Shown: piece after piece, positions 18,000-25,355 of the stretch
Layout: every line of letters starts with the position of its first letter
Position numbering within the stretch: position 1 is the stretch's first letter
NCBI GenBank assembly: GCA_038238185.1
Contig: JBBRXY010000019.1
Span: 1-45,857, forward strand
Reading direction: 5' to 3'
Source of the DNA: DATAQC01 sp038238185
GTDB taxonomy: Bacteria; Actinomycetota; Acidimicrobiia; Acidimicrobiales; AC-14
Length of the DNA stretch: 45,857 bases
The notes under the pieces: generated by a model
Databases searched by the model: none
Told to the model about the DNA's origin: nothing
Seen by the model: the letters and a program-made list of their open reading frames with translations, nothing else
Translations under genes and position numbers: made by a program

Positions 18000-18995
18000 C
18001 TACAGGGGAAGGCTGTCGTCGTCGCCCTGGGACCGCCTCCACCGGTCCGGGCCCTCGCAGGAGGTGGCCAGGCGGCACCAGCCGCACTGGGGCCCCGGCG
18101 TGATGGTCGGTTCGCGGTTCATGCCCAGCTCGACGAGCTTGCGTACACCGTCGACGGTGCGGCGCACGGCGATCGCCAGCATGTCGGCCGTGACGTCTTC
18201 GTGGTGGAACGTCGCCGTGTCGAGGTAGTAGCTGGCCACCCGGAACGGCGGCACCCCGACCCGCAACGTCTGCACCAGGGCGTAGTAGCGGAGGTCGTCG
18301 AGGTGGGACGAATAGGCGCGGCCCGTCTTGAGGTCGACGACGAGACCCCTCGCCTCGTCGCCCCTGGCCTGGCCGAGGACCAGGTCGACCTTGCCCCTCA
18401 GGACCACCCGGTCATCGCAGAGGTCGGCGCCGATGCGCGTCTCGGTGCGCGGGGTCCACGATGGCTTGAGCGGTGGCCAGCACTCGATGAACTTCGACAC
18501 GGCGTCGTTGGCCCCGGACCGGAGGTCGGCCAGCTCGACGGCTGTTGCCCCGGTGATCCACGGGCGGAGCACGCCTCGGGGGTCGTCGGCGCCGAGGCTG
18601 TCGATGGCCCGGTCGACCAGATCGAGGGGGGCGGCTTGGTCACGTGAGGACAGGGTCAGTTCCAGCGCCCGGTGGGCCACCGTTCCTCGGGCGTTACGGG
18701 CGTTCCAGGCGAACGGTTCCTGCGCCTCGTCGAGGTGGTGGGCCTCGCAGGCGTGCACCTGGCTGAGCACGCCCTTGGTCACCCACAACGGCCCATCGCC
18801 CGTGGCCGGGTCGACCGGCGATCCGGCCAGGAGGGGCGTGATCGCCTCCTCGAGCTCGCACCGCAGGTCGTGGGCCAGCGACGGAGGGAACCGGGGACGG
18901 GGCTGGCCCCGGGCCATGAGATCGTCGAGGACCCGGAGCTGCACGGGGGTGAGCTCCGGGAGTGCCCCGGCCGGGTGATGGTCCACCGGCCCCAC
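18000..18995 (-). CDS. RecB-family PD-(D/E)XK nuclease with four-Cys cluster
   Basis: 331 aa. Nuclease core: His108 (GTVAHRALE), Asp204 (GKVDLVLG), Asp221-Leu-Lys223 (VVDLKTG) and a YYALVQ motif near 237-242, as in RecB, AddB and Cas4-like exonucleases. Cys83 and Cys304, Cys307, Cys313 (CGWC.....C) are placed to ligate a 4Fe-4S cluster that staples the domain. No helicase domain or Cas genes accompany it. It ends 31 nt upstream of the UGA-containing oxidoreductase on the same strand, so they may share a transcript. Its substrate is not known; DNA processing is inferred. Confidence 0.85.
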   Translation of the reverse strand: MGPVDHHPAGALPELTPVQLRVLDDLMARGQPRPRFPPSLAHDLRCELEEAITPLLAGSPVDPATGDGPLWVTKGVLSQVHACEAHHLDEAQEPFAWNARNARGTVAHRALELTLSSRDQAAPLDLVDRAIDSLGADDPRGVLRPWITGATAVELADLRSGANDAVSKFIECWPPLKPSWTPRTETRIGADLCDDRVVLRGKVDLVLGQARGDEARGLVVDLKTGRAYSSHLDDLRYYALVQTLRVGVPPFRVASYYLDTATFHHEDVTADMLAIAVRRTVDGVRKLVELGMNREPTITPGPQCGWCRLATSCEGPDRWRRSQGDDDSLPL

Positions 18996-19025
18996 GTTAT
19001 TGACGGCCTACGACACCCGACCGGG

Positions 19026-20480
19026 TCACCGTCGGGCGTTCATGCCCATGACCTGCATCGAGGCGTAGAAGGCCAGGACCGCCGTGCCCAGGTTGCCGAT
19101 CATGAACGAGGCGTACTGGACGATCACGTAGGTCGGCACTGACCGCTGGCTCTCGTTGTACACGTGGAAGTTGGCTCGTACCGCGAGCAGGCTCCCGAGG
19201 GCGAGGATGACCGCAGTGATCACCGCCCCGATCAGCGCAAAGGCGGCGAGACGGTCCTGGGACGGGGTGGTGTCGTCGCCCAGGTACGAGGGCAGCGACA
19301 GCAGGACCACTCCGATCACGAGGATGATCAGCGTCGTGGTACCGAGGCTCCCGAAGGGGTAGCCGAGGCGATGGAAGAGATCGCCGGTGGGCACCTGTTG
19401 TGGTTCGTTCGTGCTGTACGTGAACCCCTCGATGAGGGCGGCCACGACCTGGAGGGCCACGACGGCCACGAGGCCCGAACCAACCACATTGGCCATGCTG
19501 ACCCATCGGTTCGTGGCCTCCGACGACAGCTCCCGGTTGAGATCGTCGTCTGGATGAGGGGAAGGACCCGGTTGACGAGCCACGGGCGGCGCAGCAGGAG
19601 GTTGGGCGACCGCCGACCGGGGGGGCGCCGGGCGACCCGCCGGTGCCGGGGGCCTGGTCGGCGCCGGTGAGGTAGGAGTGCCGGGCCTGGGCCCGGTGGA
19701 GGCAGGAGAGGGCTCGCGAGTCGGGGGCCTCGCTGCGGGTGGACCGCCCTGCGGTGGCCCGATCGGGCGAGCGGCCGGCCCACCTGGGGCGCCGGGAGGT
19801 CGTGGCGGCCCGCTTCCGCCGGGCTGGGGTGCTCCACCCGGAGGAACCGCAGGGACCGGAGGTCGTGGTGGCGGCCCGCCCGGCCGGGTTTGCCCACCCG
19901 GAGGAGCCGGGGGTACCGGAGGTCGTGGTGGCGGCCCACCCGGCCGGGGTTGCCCACCCGGAGGACCCGCAGGGGCCGGAGGTCGCGGCGGCGGCCCGCC
20001 CGGCCGGGGTTGCCCACCCGGAGGACCCGCAGGGGCCGGAGGTCGCGGCGGCGGCCCGCCCGGCCGGGGTGTTCCACCCGGAGGAGCCGGGGGGCCCGGA
20101 GGTCGTGGCGGGCCGCCGGGGCCCGGCCGTGGCGGCCCACCCGGGGGGCCCGGAGGTCGTGGCGGGCCGCCGGGGCCCGGCTGGGGCGGCCCACCCGGGG
20201 GGCCCGGAGGTCGTGGCGGGCCGCCGGGGCCCGGCTGGGGTTGCCCACCCGGGGGGCCCGGAGGTCGTGGCGGCGGTGGCAGCAGCGGCAGCGTCGGCGG
20301 CGGGCCCGGTGGGCGCGGGGGTTGGTTACTCGGGGTCGACGGGTCTAACCGAGGGGGACGGTCCAGGACGGTATCGTCCTGATCGGCGGGAGGGGCGGTT
20401 CGGCGCTCCTCACCGGGCCCGGCCGGGTCCCTGGTCGGGGCGTCGTCGGTCGGGTTCGGGGGCTGATGGGGATCGCTCAT
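19026..20480 (-). CDS. proline-rich repeat protein with C-terminal membrane domain
   Basis: 484 aa from ATG 20480; an upstream in-frame start at 20516 is possible. The first about 320 residues are Pro/Gly-rich tandem repeats of the GGPPRPPGPP and GGQPRPGGPPPRPP type. Residues about 335-484 contain four hydrophobic segments (VVGSGLVAVVALQVVAALI, TLIILVIGVVLLSL, FALIGAVITAVILALGSLL, FMIGNLGTAVLAFYAS) predicted as membrane helices. The layout resembles actinobacterial Pro-rich membrane proteins, where the tail is cytoplasmic, but no function is assigned. Confidence 0.85.
   Translation of the reverse strand: MSDPHQPPNPTDDAPTRDPAGPGEERRTAPPADQDDTVLDRPPRLDPSTPSNQPPRPPGPPPTLPLLPPPPRPPGPPGGQPQPGPGGPPRPPGPPGGPPQPGPGGPPRPPGPPGGPPRPGPGGPPRPPGPPAPPGGTPRPGGPPPRPPAPAGPPGGQPRPGGPPPRPPAPAGPPGGQPRPGGPPPRPPVPPAPPGGQTRPGGPPPRPPVPAVPPGGAPQPGGSGPPRPPGAPGGPAARPIGPPQGGPPAARPPTREPSPASTGPRPGTPTSPAPTRPPAPAGRPAPPRSAVAQPPAAPPVARQPGPSPHPDDDLNRELSSEATNRWVSMANVVGSGLVAVVALQVVAALIEGFTYSTNEPQQVPTGDLFHRLGYPFGSLGTTTLIILVIGVVLLSLPSYLGDDTTPSQDRLAAFALIGAVITAVILALGSLLAVRANFHVYNESQRSVPTYVIVQYASFMIGNLGTAVLAFYASMQVMGMNARR
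19800..20270 (-). repeat. minisatellite repeats encoding the Pro/Gly tail
   Basis: Two repeat types are adjacent: about 60-bp units (19860-20100, with two near-identical copies from 19980) and about 54-bp units (20100-20265, three copies ending CCCGGGGGGCC). Such perfect repeats suggest recent unit gain and likely length variation between strains. Confidence 0.85.
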
Positions 20481-20534
20481 GGCCCATAGCCTGACCGGTC
20501 CCGGCTCCACTGTCATACATGCCTGGCATCCTGG

Positions 20535-20855
20535 GTGTCGATGCCCGTGGCCGCGTCCGTCCGTTTCGCCACCGCCGCCCAGGCGCTGGCCGCCGAGGCT
20601 CGGCGCCAGGGCCTCGTCGTGCCCGGATTCCGGAGTCCGCCCCGGCCTCCCGAGCTGGAGCGCACCATCCGCCGCCGCCCGGATGGCCAGGCCGTCGTCG
20701 CTGTCCGCCTGCGCGGCCGACCGTTCGAGGCGGTGGCCGCCGACCTGGTGGAGGGGGTCCTCGTGGCCAACCGCGTCGGTGGGAACGGGGCTACTTCGTT
20801 GCGAGCCGCCCTCCTCGCTGCCGCTCTCGATGCGAACGAGGTTCGGGCGGCATGA
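20535..20855 (+). CDS. hypothetical protein upstream of a GNAT
   Basis: About 106 aa (GTG 20535, or ATG 20541). Not recognised. Ala/Arg-rich with an amphipathic start (FATAAQALAAEARRQGLVVPGF) and a central RRRPDGQAVVAVRLRGRPFEAVAADLVEGVL. There is no signal or membrane segment. Its stop overlaps the next start (ATGA at 20852), indicating translational coupling with the acetyltransferase, which supports it as a real gene. Confidence 0.65.
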   Translation: MSMPVAASVRFATAAQALAAEARRQGLVVPGFRSPPRPPELERTIRRRPDGQAVVAVRLRGRPFEAVAADLVEGVLVANRVGGNGATSLRAALLAAALDANEVRAA

Positions 20856-21433
20856 CCACCGACCACCGCCGGTCTCCGGCAGCGGCCGATATTCGGGAGG
20901 TCGCTTCCGGTGAGTTCGAGGAACTGGGCCGGCTCACCGTGAACGCTTACACCGGCGTGGCCGGCTTCGACCCGGGCGAGGGGTACCTGGCCGAGCTGGG
21001 CGACACCGCCCGCCGGGCCGCCGTCGCCGTGGTCCTCGTCGCCGTCGACCCCGGCGGACGGGTTCTCGGTGGGGTCACGTACGTACCCGGTCCCGGGCCC
21101 TACTTCGAGTGGGAGGACCACGAAATCCCCGGCCCGCCGGCCCGTGGCAGTGCCGGCCCGCCGGCCCGTGGCAGTGCCGGCATCCGAATGCTGGCCGTGG
21201 CGCCGGAGGCTAGGGGCGCCGGCGTGGGCACGGCCCTGGTTCGGGCCTGCCTGGTCCGAGCGCGAGCCGAGGGCCGGCATCGCATCTGGTTGCACACGAC
21301 ACCCGAGATGACCGATGCCCACCGCATTTACGAGCGCGAGGGCTTCGTGCGGGCGCCCGAGGCCGACTGGACGGGCGCGCTCCGCCTCTGGGCCTATGTG
21401 CTGGAGCTGCAGGGAGACCGACCCGGGTCCTGA
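20852..21433 (+). CDS. GNAT family N-acetyltransferase with in-frame repeat insertion
   Basis: 193 aa. Motif A is AVAPEARGAGVGTALVRA and the C-terminal part has HTTPEMTDAHRIYEREGFVR, a standard GNAT. A duplicated 24-bp unit (21131-21178) inserts GPPARGSA twice between beta strand 3 and strand 4, just before the acetyl-CoA-binding strand. This linker should tolerate it but the insertion is unusual. The substrate is unknown. ATG overlaps the stop of the preceding ORF. Confidence 0.9.
   Translation: MTTDHRRSPAAADIREVASGEFEELGRLTVNAYTGVAGFDPGEGYLAELGDTARRAAVAVVLVAVDPGGRVLGGVTYVPGPGPYFEWEDHEIPGPPARGSAGPPARGSAGIRMLAVAPEARGAGVGTALVRACLVRARAEGRHRIWLHTTPEMTDAHRIYEREGFVRAPEADWTGALRLWAYVLELQGDRPGS
21131..21178 (+). 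repeat. 24-bp tandem duplication in a GNAT gene
   Basis: Units 21131-21154 and 21155-21178 are identical, starting GGCCCGCCGG and ending GGCAGTGCC. Reversed, they begin GGCACTGCC, like the 45-bp repeat at 9900. Confidence 0.88.
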
Positions 21434-21494
21434 CGGGGTCGGTCGTGTCCACCCGGTCCGGTCCCGCCGTCCGCGCCAGGAGCGGATCCGAGAG

Positions 21495-21568
21495 TGGGGA
21501 CGGAGGGACTCGAACCCTCACTGCAGGCGGTTTAAGCGCCTTGCCTCTGCCGGTTGGGCTACGTCCCC
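21495..21568 (-). tRNA. class-I-shaped tRNA with UAA anticodon (tRNA-Leu-like)
   Basis: Minus-strand fold: acceptor GGGGACG/CGTCCCC, D-arm GCC...GGC, anticodon stem AGGCG/CGCCT with loop CTTAAAC (anticodon TAA), T-arm GAGGG-TTCGAGT-CCCTC, discriminator A. CCA is not encoded. The variable region is only GCAGT (5 nt), while bacterial tRNA-Leu normally has a long variable arm. The anticodon loop CTTAAAC equals that of streptomycete bldA tRNA-Leu(UUA). Structure calling is confident; aminoacylation identity is not. Confidence 0.85.
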
Positions 21569-21577
21569 GGGCCGACC

Positions 21578-22378
21578 CTACGGGCCGGACACCCTCACCG
21601 TCGTCTGGCCCGAGCCCGCACTCCCGTAGGGACTCGGGCAGGGGAGGTCGAAATCAGTGTGGAAGGTGAACGTCGGGGCGAAGGTGCCCTGCCCGTATTG
21701 ATGGCGGAACGTGAAGGTGGCGTCGCCGTCGGTCTGCGGGGGCGGGTCCCAGGGTCCGTGTGCATCGAAGCACTGAGCGTGTGTGCAGGGAAGCGATTGA
21801 ACCACGCCGTCGCCGAAGTTGGCCTGGGCACAGTTGTTCGTCACCCGATGGTCGGCATCGGTGACCTTCACGGTGAACGTCACCACGTCGTTGGGCGCCG
21901 GATTGCTGGGCGACGGGGTCACGTTCACGTTCAACGGCTGGTTCGGGGCGGGGGCAGGGTCCCAGTAGAACGGCCCGCAATCGGGTTTGGTGGAGTTGCG
22001 GCAAACAGGGGGAGAGGTGGTGGGGTTCTCGGGGACACTGGGACCGACGGTCAGCGGGGCCGGGGCTGGCGGTGTGTTGGGCGCGGCCGGTCCCGGGGGC
22101 GCGCTCGCTGTCGGGGCATCGGTGGTGGGCGGCCCGGCCACCGTGGTGGGGGGTGTGGTGGTGGGGATCTGGGGCCGTGGGGACGGCGCGGTGGTGATCG
22201 GGGCCCGACTGGCCACCTCCACCCGCTGGGCCGGTCGACCCCCGCCCGTCACGATCTGGGCCACCAGGGCCACTAGGGCGACCGTGGCCAGGCAGTACAG
22301 CCCGACGTTGGCGCGCCACGCCCCGGACAGGCCGCGCCACCATTTGGCCGCGGCATGTGTTTGACCTGGCTCGTCCAT
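21578..22378 (-). CDS. membrane-anchored extracellular protein with PKD-like C-terminal domain
   Basis: 266 aa. The ATG at 22378 has GAGGAG 6-11 nt upstream; the longer upstream frame is not supported. A single membrane anchor (VGLYCLATVALVALVAQIV) follows a short cytoplasmic part; a Pro/Thr-rich stalk then leads to a domain with TPSPSNPAPNDVVTFTVKVTD, ANFGDG, FTFRHQYGQGTF and TTVRVSGP, the pattern of PKD-like beta-sandwiches. Cys pairs (CRNSTKPDC, CTHAQC) may form disulfides outside the cell. Likely a surface protein; partner unknown. Confidence 0.75.
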   Translation of the reverse strand: MDEPGQTHAAAKWWRGLSGAWRANVGLYCLATVALVALVAQIVTGGGRPAQRVEVASRAPITTAPSPRPQIPTTTPPTTVAGPPTTDAPTASAPPGPAAPNTPPAPAPLTVGPSVPENPTTSPPVCRNSTKPDCGPFYWDPAPAPNQPLNVNVTPSPSNPAPNDVVTFTVKVTDADHRVTNNCAQANFGDGVVQSLPCTHAQCFDAHGPWDPPPQTDGDATFTFRHQYGQGTFAPTFTFHTDFDLPCPSPYGSAGSGQTTVRVSGP

Positions 22379-22430
22379 CCGGCTCCTCAACTTTGGAACG
22401 TGCGGTCCCCGGTGAGCCAAAGTGGCCCCC

Positions 22431-24575
22431 ATGGAGATCTGGCCCGGTAAACCCCATCCTCTCGGCGCGACCTGGGATGGAGAGGGTACCAATTTCGCCC
22501 TGTTCTCAGAGGGCGCGGACGCCGTCGAGCTGTGCCTGTTCGGTGGCGACCCCCCGACGCCGGGGAAGGGCGTCGACGGCGAAACACGCGTCCCCCTCAC
22601 CGAGGTCACCGCTCACATCTGGCACGGGTACGTGCCGGGGGTGGGTCCGGGCCGGGAGTACGGCTTCCGGCTGCACGGGCCCTACGACCCCTCCCGGGGC
22701 CTCCGGTTCAACCCCGCCAAGCTGGTGATCGACCCCTACGCCCAGGCCATCGACGGCACGCTCGACTGGAACGATGCCGTCTTCGGCTACAAGGTGGGCG
22801 GCGACGACGGGGTGGCCGACGACCGCGATTCGGCATCCCACGTCCCCCATTCGGTCGTGGCCGATTCGCAGTTCCCGTGGGGCGACGACCACCGGCCGGA
22901 CACGCCGTGGCACGACACGGTCATCTACGAGGTCCACGTCAGGGGCTTCACCGCACGCCACCCGAAGGTTCCCGAAGCACTCAGGGGCACCTACGCCGGC
23001 CTCGCCAGTCCCCCCGCCGTGGACCACCTCAAGGAACTGGGCGTCACGGCCGTCGAGCTCCTCCCCGTCCACCACTTCGTGGCCGAGCACGGGCTTGTCA
23101 CCAAGGGCCTCACCAACTACTGGGGCTACAACTCGCTGGGGTACTTCGCACCCCACGCCGCCTACTCGGCCGCCGGCGGGAAGGGCCAGCAGGTGCGGGA
23201 GTTCAAGGCCATGGTCCGCACCCTGCACGCCGCAGGCATCGAGGTGATCCTGGACGTGGTCTACAACCACACCGCCGAGGGCAACCACATGGGACCCACC
23301 CTGGTGTTTCGCGGCCTCGACAACACCGCCTACTACCGTCTGGTCGACGGCGACGCCCGCCACTACATGGACTACACGGGTACCGGCAACACCCTGAACG
23401 CCCGCCACCCCGAGGTGCTGCGCCTCATCCTCGACAGCCTGCGCTACTGGGTCACCGAGATGCACGTGGACGGCTTTCGCTTCGACCTGGCATCGGCCCT
23501 GGCCCGGGGTTTCCACGAGGTCGACCGCCTCTCGGCGTTCTTCGATCTCATCCACCAGGACCCGGTGGTCTCGCAGGTCAAGTTGATCGCCGAGCCCTGG
23601 GATGTGGGCGAGGGCGGCTACCAGGTGGGCAACTTCCCCGTGCTGTGGACCGAGTGGAACGGGCGCTACCGCGACCAGGTGCGTGACTTCTGGCGGGGTG
23701 AGGCGGCCGGGGTGGCCGACCTGGGCTACCGGCTCACCGGCTCCAGCGACCTCTACCAGCACGACGGCCGGGCGCCCCACGCATCGATCAACTTCGTCAC
23801 CGCCCACGACGGGTTCACCCTGGCCGACCTGGTGTCCTACAACGGCAAGCACAACGACGCCAACGGCGAGGACAACCACGACGGCACCGACGACAACCGG
23901 TCGTGGAACTGCGGCGTCGAGGGGCCCACCGACGACGCCGACATCGCCGACGTCCGCCGTCGCCAGCAGCGCAACTTCCTGGCCACCCTCCTGCTCTCCC
24001 AGGGCGTGCCCATGCTCCTCGGCGGCGACGAGATGGGACGCACCCAGGGGGGGAACAACAACGGTTACTGCCAGGACAACGAAGTGTCATGGCACGACTG
24101 GGACCTCAGCGCCGACGACGCCGACCTGCTCGACTTCGCCGCCCATCTCATCGCCCTGCGGCGTTCGCACCCGGTGTTCCATCGCCGGGGCTTCTTTCAG
24201 GGCCGGCCCATCCACGGATCCGGATTGGCCGACATCGGGTGGTTCGGCCCCGACGGGGCGGAGATGACCGCCGAAGAGTGGACGTCGGGGCGGGTCCAGG
24301 CCATCGGCATGTTCCTCAACGGCGACCAGATCGGCGAGCCCGGGCCCCGGGGCGAGCCCGTCCGCGACGACAGCTTCCTCGTCTTGCTCAACGGCCCCGA
24401 GCCGGTGCGTTTCACCATGCCGGATACCAAGTGGGCCCAGTCCCTCGAGCTGGTCTTCGACACCTCCATCGGCTATGTCCGGCCGCCCGGCAGCAGCGAG
24501 GGCGTCAGGTTCGGCTCCCACGACGACATCTGGCTAGAGGGTCGGTCGCTGGTGGTGCTCCGGAAGGTCACCTGA
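22431..24575 (+). CDS. glgX: glycogen debranching enzyme
   Basis: 714 aa, GH13 family. Hydrolyses alpha-1,6 branches of phosphorylase-limited glycogen. Order: CBM48-like N-domain (PLGATWDGEGTNFALFSE), GH13 barrel with DVVYNHTAEGN, nucleophile Asp352 (GFRFDLASA), acid/base Glu388 (IAEPWD) and Asp460 (TAHDGF), then the C-terminal beta domain. ETMGRTQGGNNNGYCQDNE-type sequence near residue 540 is also typical of GlgX/TreX. ATG 22431 is preferred over GTG 22422. Divergent from the PKD-like gene. Confidence 0.97.
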   Translation: MEIWPGKPHPLGATWDGEGTNFALFSEGADAVELCLFGGDPPTPGKGVDGETRVPLTEVTAHIWHGYVPGVGPGREYGFRLHGPYDPSRGLRFNPAKLVIDPYAQAIDGTLDWNDAVFGYKVGGDDGVADDRDSASHVPHSVVADSQFPWGDDHRPDTPWHDTVIYEVHVRGFTARHPKVPEALRGTYAGLASPPAVDHLKELGVTAVELLPVHHFVAEHGLVTKGLTNYWGYNSLGYFAPHAAYSAAGGKGQQVREFKAMVRTLHAAGIEVILDVVYNHTAEGNHMGPTLVFRGLDNTAYYRLVDGDARHYMDYTGTGNTLNARHPEVLRLILDSLRYWVTEMHVDGFRFDLASALARGFHEVDRLSAFFDLIHQDPVVSQVKLIAEPWDVGEGGYQVGNFPVLWTEWNGRYRDQVRDFWRGEAAGVADLGYRLTGSSDLYQHDGRAPHASINFVTAHDGFTLADLVSYNGKHNDANGEDNHDGTDDNRSWNCGVEGPTDDADIADVRRRQQRNFLATLLLSQGVPMLLGGDEMGRTQGGNNNGYCQDNEVSWHDWDLSADDADLLDFAAHLIALRRSHPVFHRRGFFQGRPIHGSGLADIGWFGPDGAEMTAEEWTSGRVQAIGMFLNGDQIGEPGPRGEPVRDDSFLVLLNGPEPVRFTMPDTKWAQSLELVFDTSIGYVRPPGSSEGVRFGSHDDIWLEGRSLVVLRKVT

Positions 24576-24604
24576 GGTCAGATCGAGATCGCCAAAAAAA
24601 CTCC

Positions 24605-24636
24605 TTGACATGGCCCCAAGGGCCGGGTTTTACCAT
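24605..24636 (+). promoter_or_regulatory. promoter of the GYD gene, twin of the one at 5994
   Basis: TTGACA (24605-24610) is followed after 17 nt by TTTTAC, or after 20 nt by TACCAT. The spacer carries GGCCC-caa-GGGCC (24613-24624 region), the same palindrome position as at 5994-6025. An A-run precedes it. Confidence 0.65.
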
Positions 24637-24701
24637 GGTGGGGCAGGCACATCGGACGGTGTGCTTCAGACCACGAGTGTCGCGAACAAGGAGATCACAC
24701 G

Positions 24702-25016
24702 ATGGCTACGTACATCATGTTCATGAAGTGGACCGACCAGGGCGCCTCGGACATCGTCAACGCCAAGAAGGGTCGGGACGCCGGCAAGAAGGCGGCAGAG
24801 GCGGTGGGCGTGCACTGGAAGAGGTCCTACCTGGTGATGGGCGAATACGACGTGATCGTCGTCGTCGAGGCGCCCGACGAGGAGACCATGGCCAAGTTCG
24901 CCCTGCTGGGCCAGATGTCGGGGGCGGTCAACATCAAGACCGTCCGGGCGTTCACCGAGAACGAGGCCGACGATCTCGTCGGATCGCTCAGCGGGCTTGC
25001 CGGGGTGCTTGCCTGA
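24702..25016 (+). CDS. GYD domain protein
   Basis: 104 aa. The ferredoxin-like GYD fold is recognisable: MATYIMFMKWTDQG at the start, GRDAGKKAAEAVGV in the helix, and SYLVMGEYDVIVVVEAPDEE containing the GEYD/GxYD motif. Function of the family is unknown; members occur as small stand-alone proteins. AAGGAGA precedes the ATG by 8 nt. It has its own strong promoter and a terminator-like hairpin, so it is a monocistronic, probably well expressed gene. Confidence 0.93.
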   Translation: MATYIMFMKWTDQGASDIVNAKKGRDAGKKAAEAVGVHWKRSYLVMGEYDVIVVVEAPDEETMAKFALLGQMSGAVNIKTVRAFTENEADDLVGSLSGLAGVLA

Positions 25017-25044
25017 GCCGGTCTGTCAGCCGGATGCGATGATC

Positions 25045-25074
25045 CGGGGCCTGTCCGAGGTGGGACAGGCCCCG
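25045..25074 (+). terminator. hairpin terminator after the GYD gene
   Basis: CGGGGCCTGTCC (25045-25056) pairs with GGACAGGCCCCG (25063-25074), a 12-bp perfect stem with a 6-nt loop, about 30 nt after the stop. No T-run follows. Confidence 0.75.
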
Positions 25075-25119
25075 ACTCGCGCCCTTCGGGTGGCGAGCGG
25101 GTCAGACCGGCGGGGCGGG

Positions 25120-25275
25120 TCAGGCGGCGGAGCGACGACTCGGGCGTTCGGGGACCCTGGCCACGACCAGCATCGTCTCGGCCCGCTTATCGGCGTTCCT
25201 GGCGGCCGAGAACAGGGTCAAGGCCAACCCGGCCGTAAGCATCCACACGATCCCGATGAGCAGAACAATCATCAT
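25120..25275 (-). CDS. small single-pass membrane protein
   Basis: About 51 aa from ATG 25275 (a second ATG follows directly). One hydrophobic helix (IVLLIGIVWMLTAGLALTLF) is followed by a short basic tail ending RPSRRSAA. Not recognised. It lies just downstream of the NlpC/P60 gene on the same strand, so co-expression is possible. The start is uncertain. Confidence 0.5.
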   Translation of the reverse strand: MMIVLLIGIVWMLTAGLALTLFSAARNADKRAETMLVVARVPERPSRRSAA

Positions 25276-25355
25276 GGACCGAGTATCGGCACCGAGAATG
25301 GGGTCCTGCTGTGAAAATGCTGCGGTCTGGCTGAGAGTCGCAGTTCTACCTGAGG

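Noticed and set aside
19800..20270. CRISPR array
   Set aside because: The repeats are contiguous coding minisatellites without unique spacers, in frame with a protein, and no cas genes are present (the RecB-like gene lacks Cas partners).
19678..20494. Plus-strand open frames with Gly-rich repeats opposite the Pro-rich gene
   Set aside because: They mirror the minisatellite; the minus strand has a start, a membrane domain and sensible ends, the plus frames do not.
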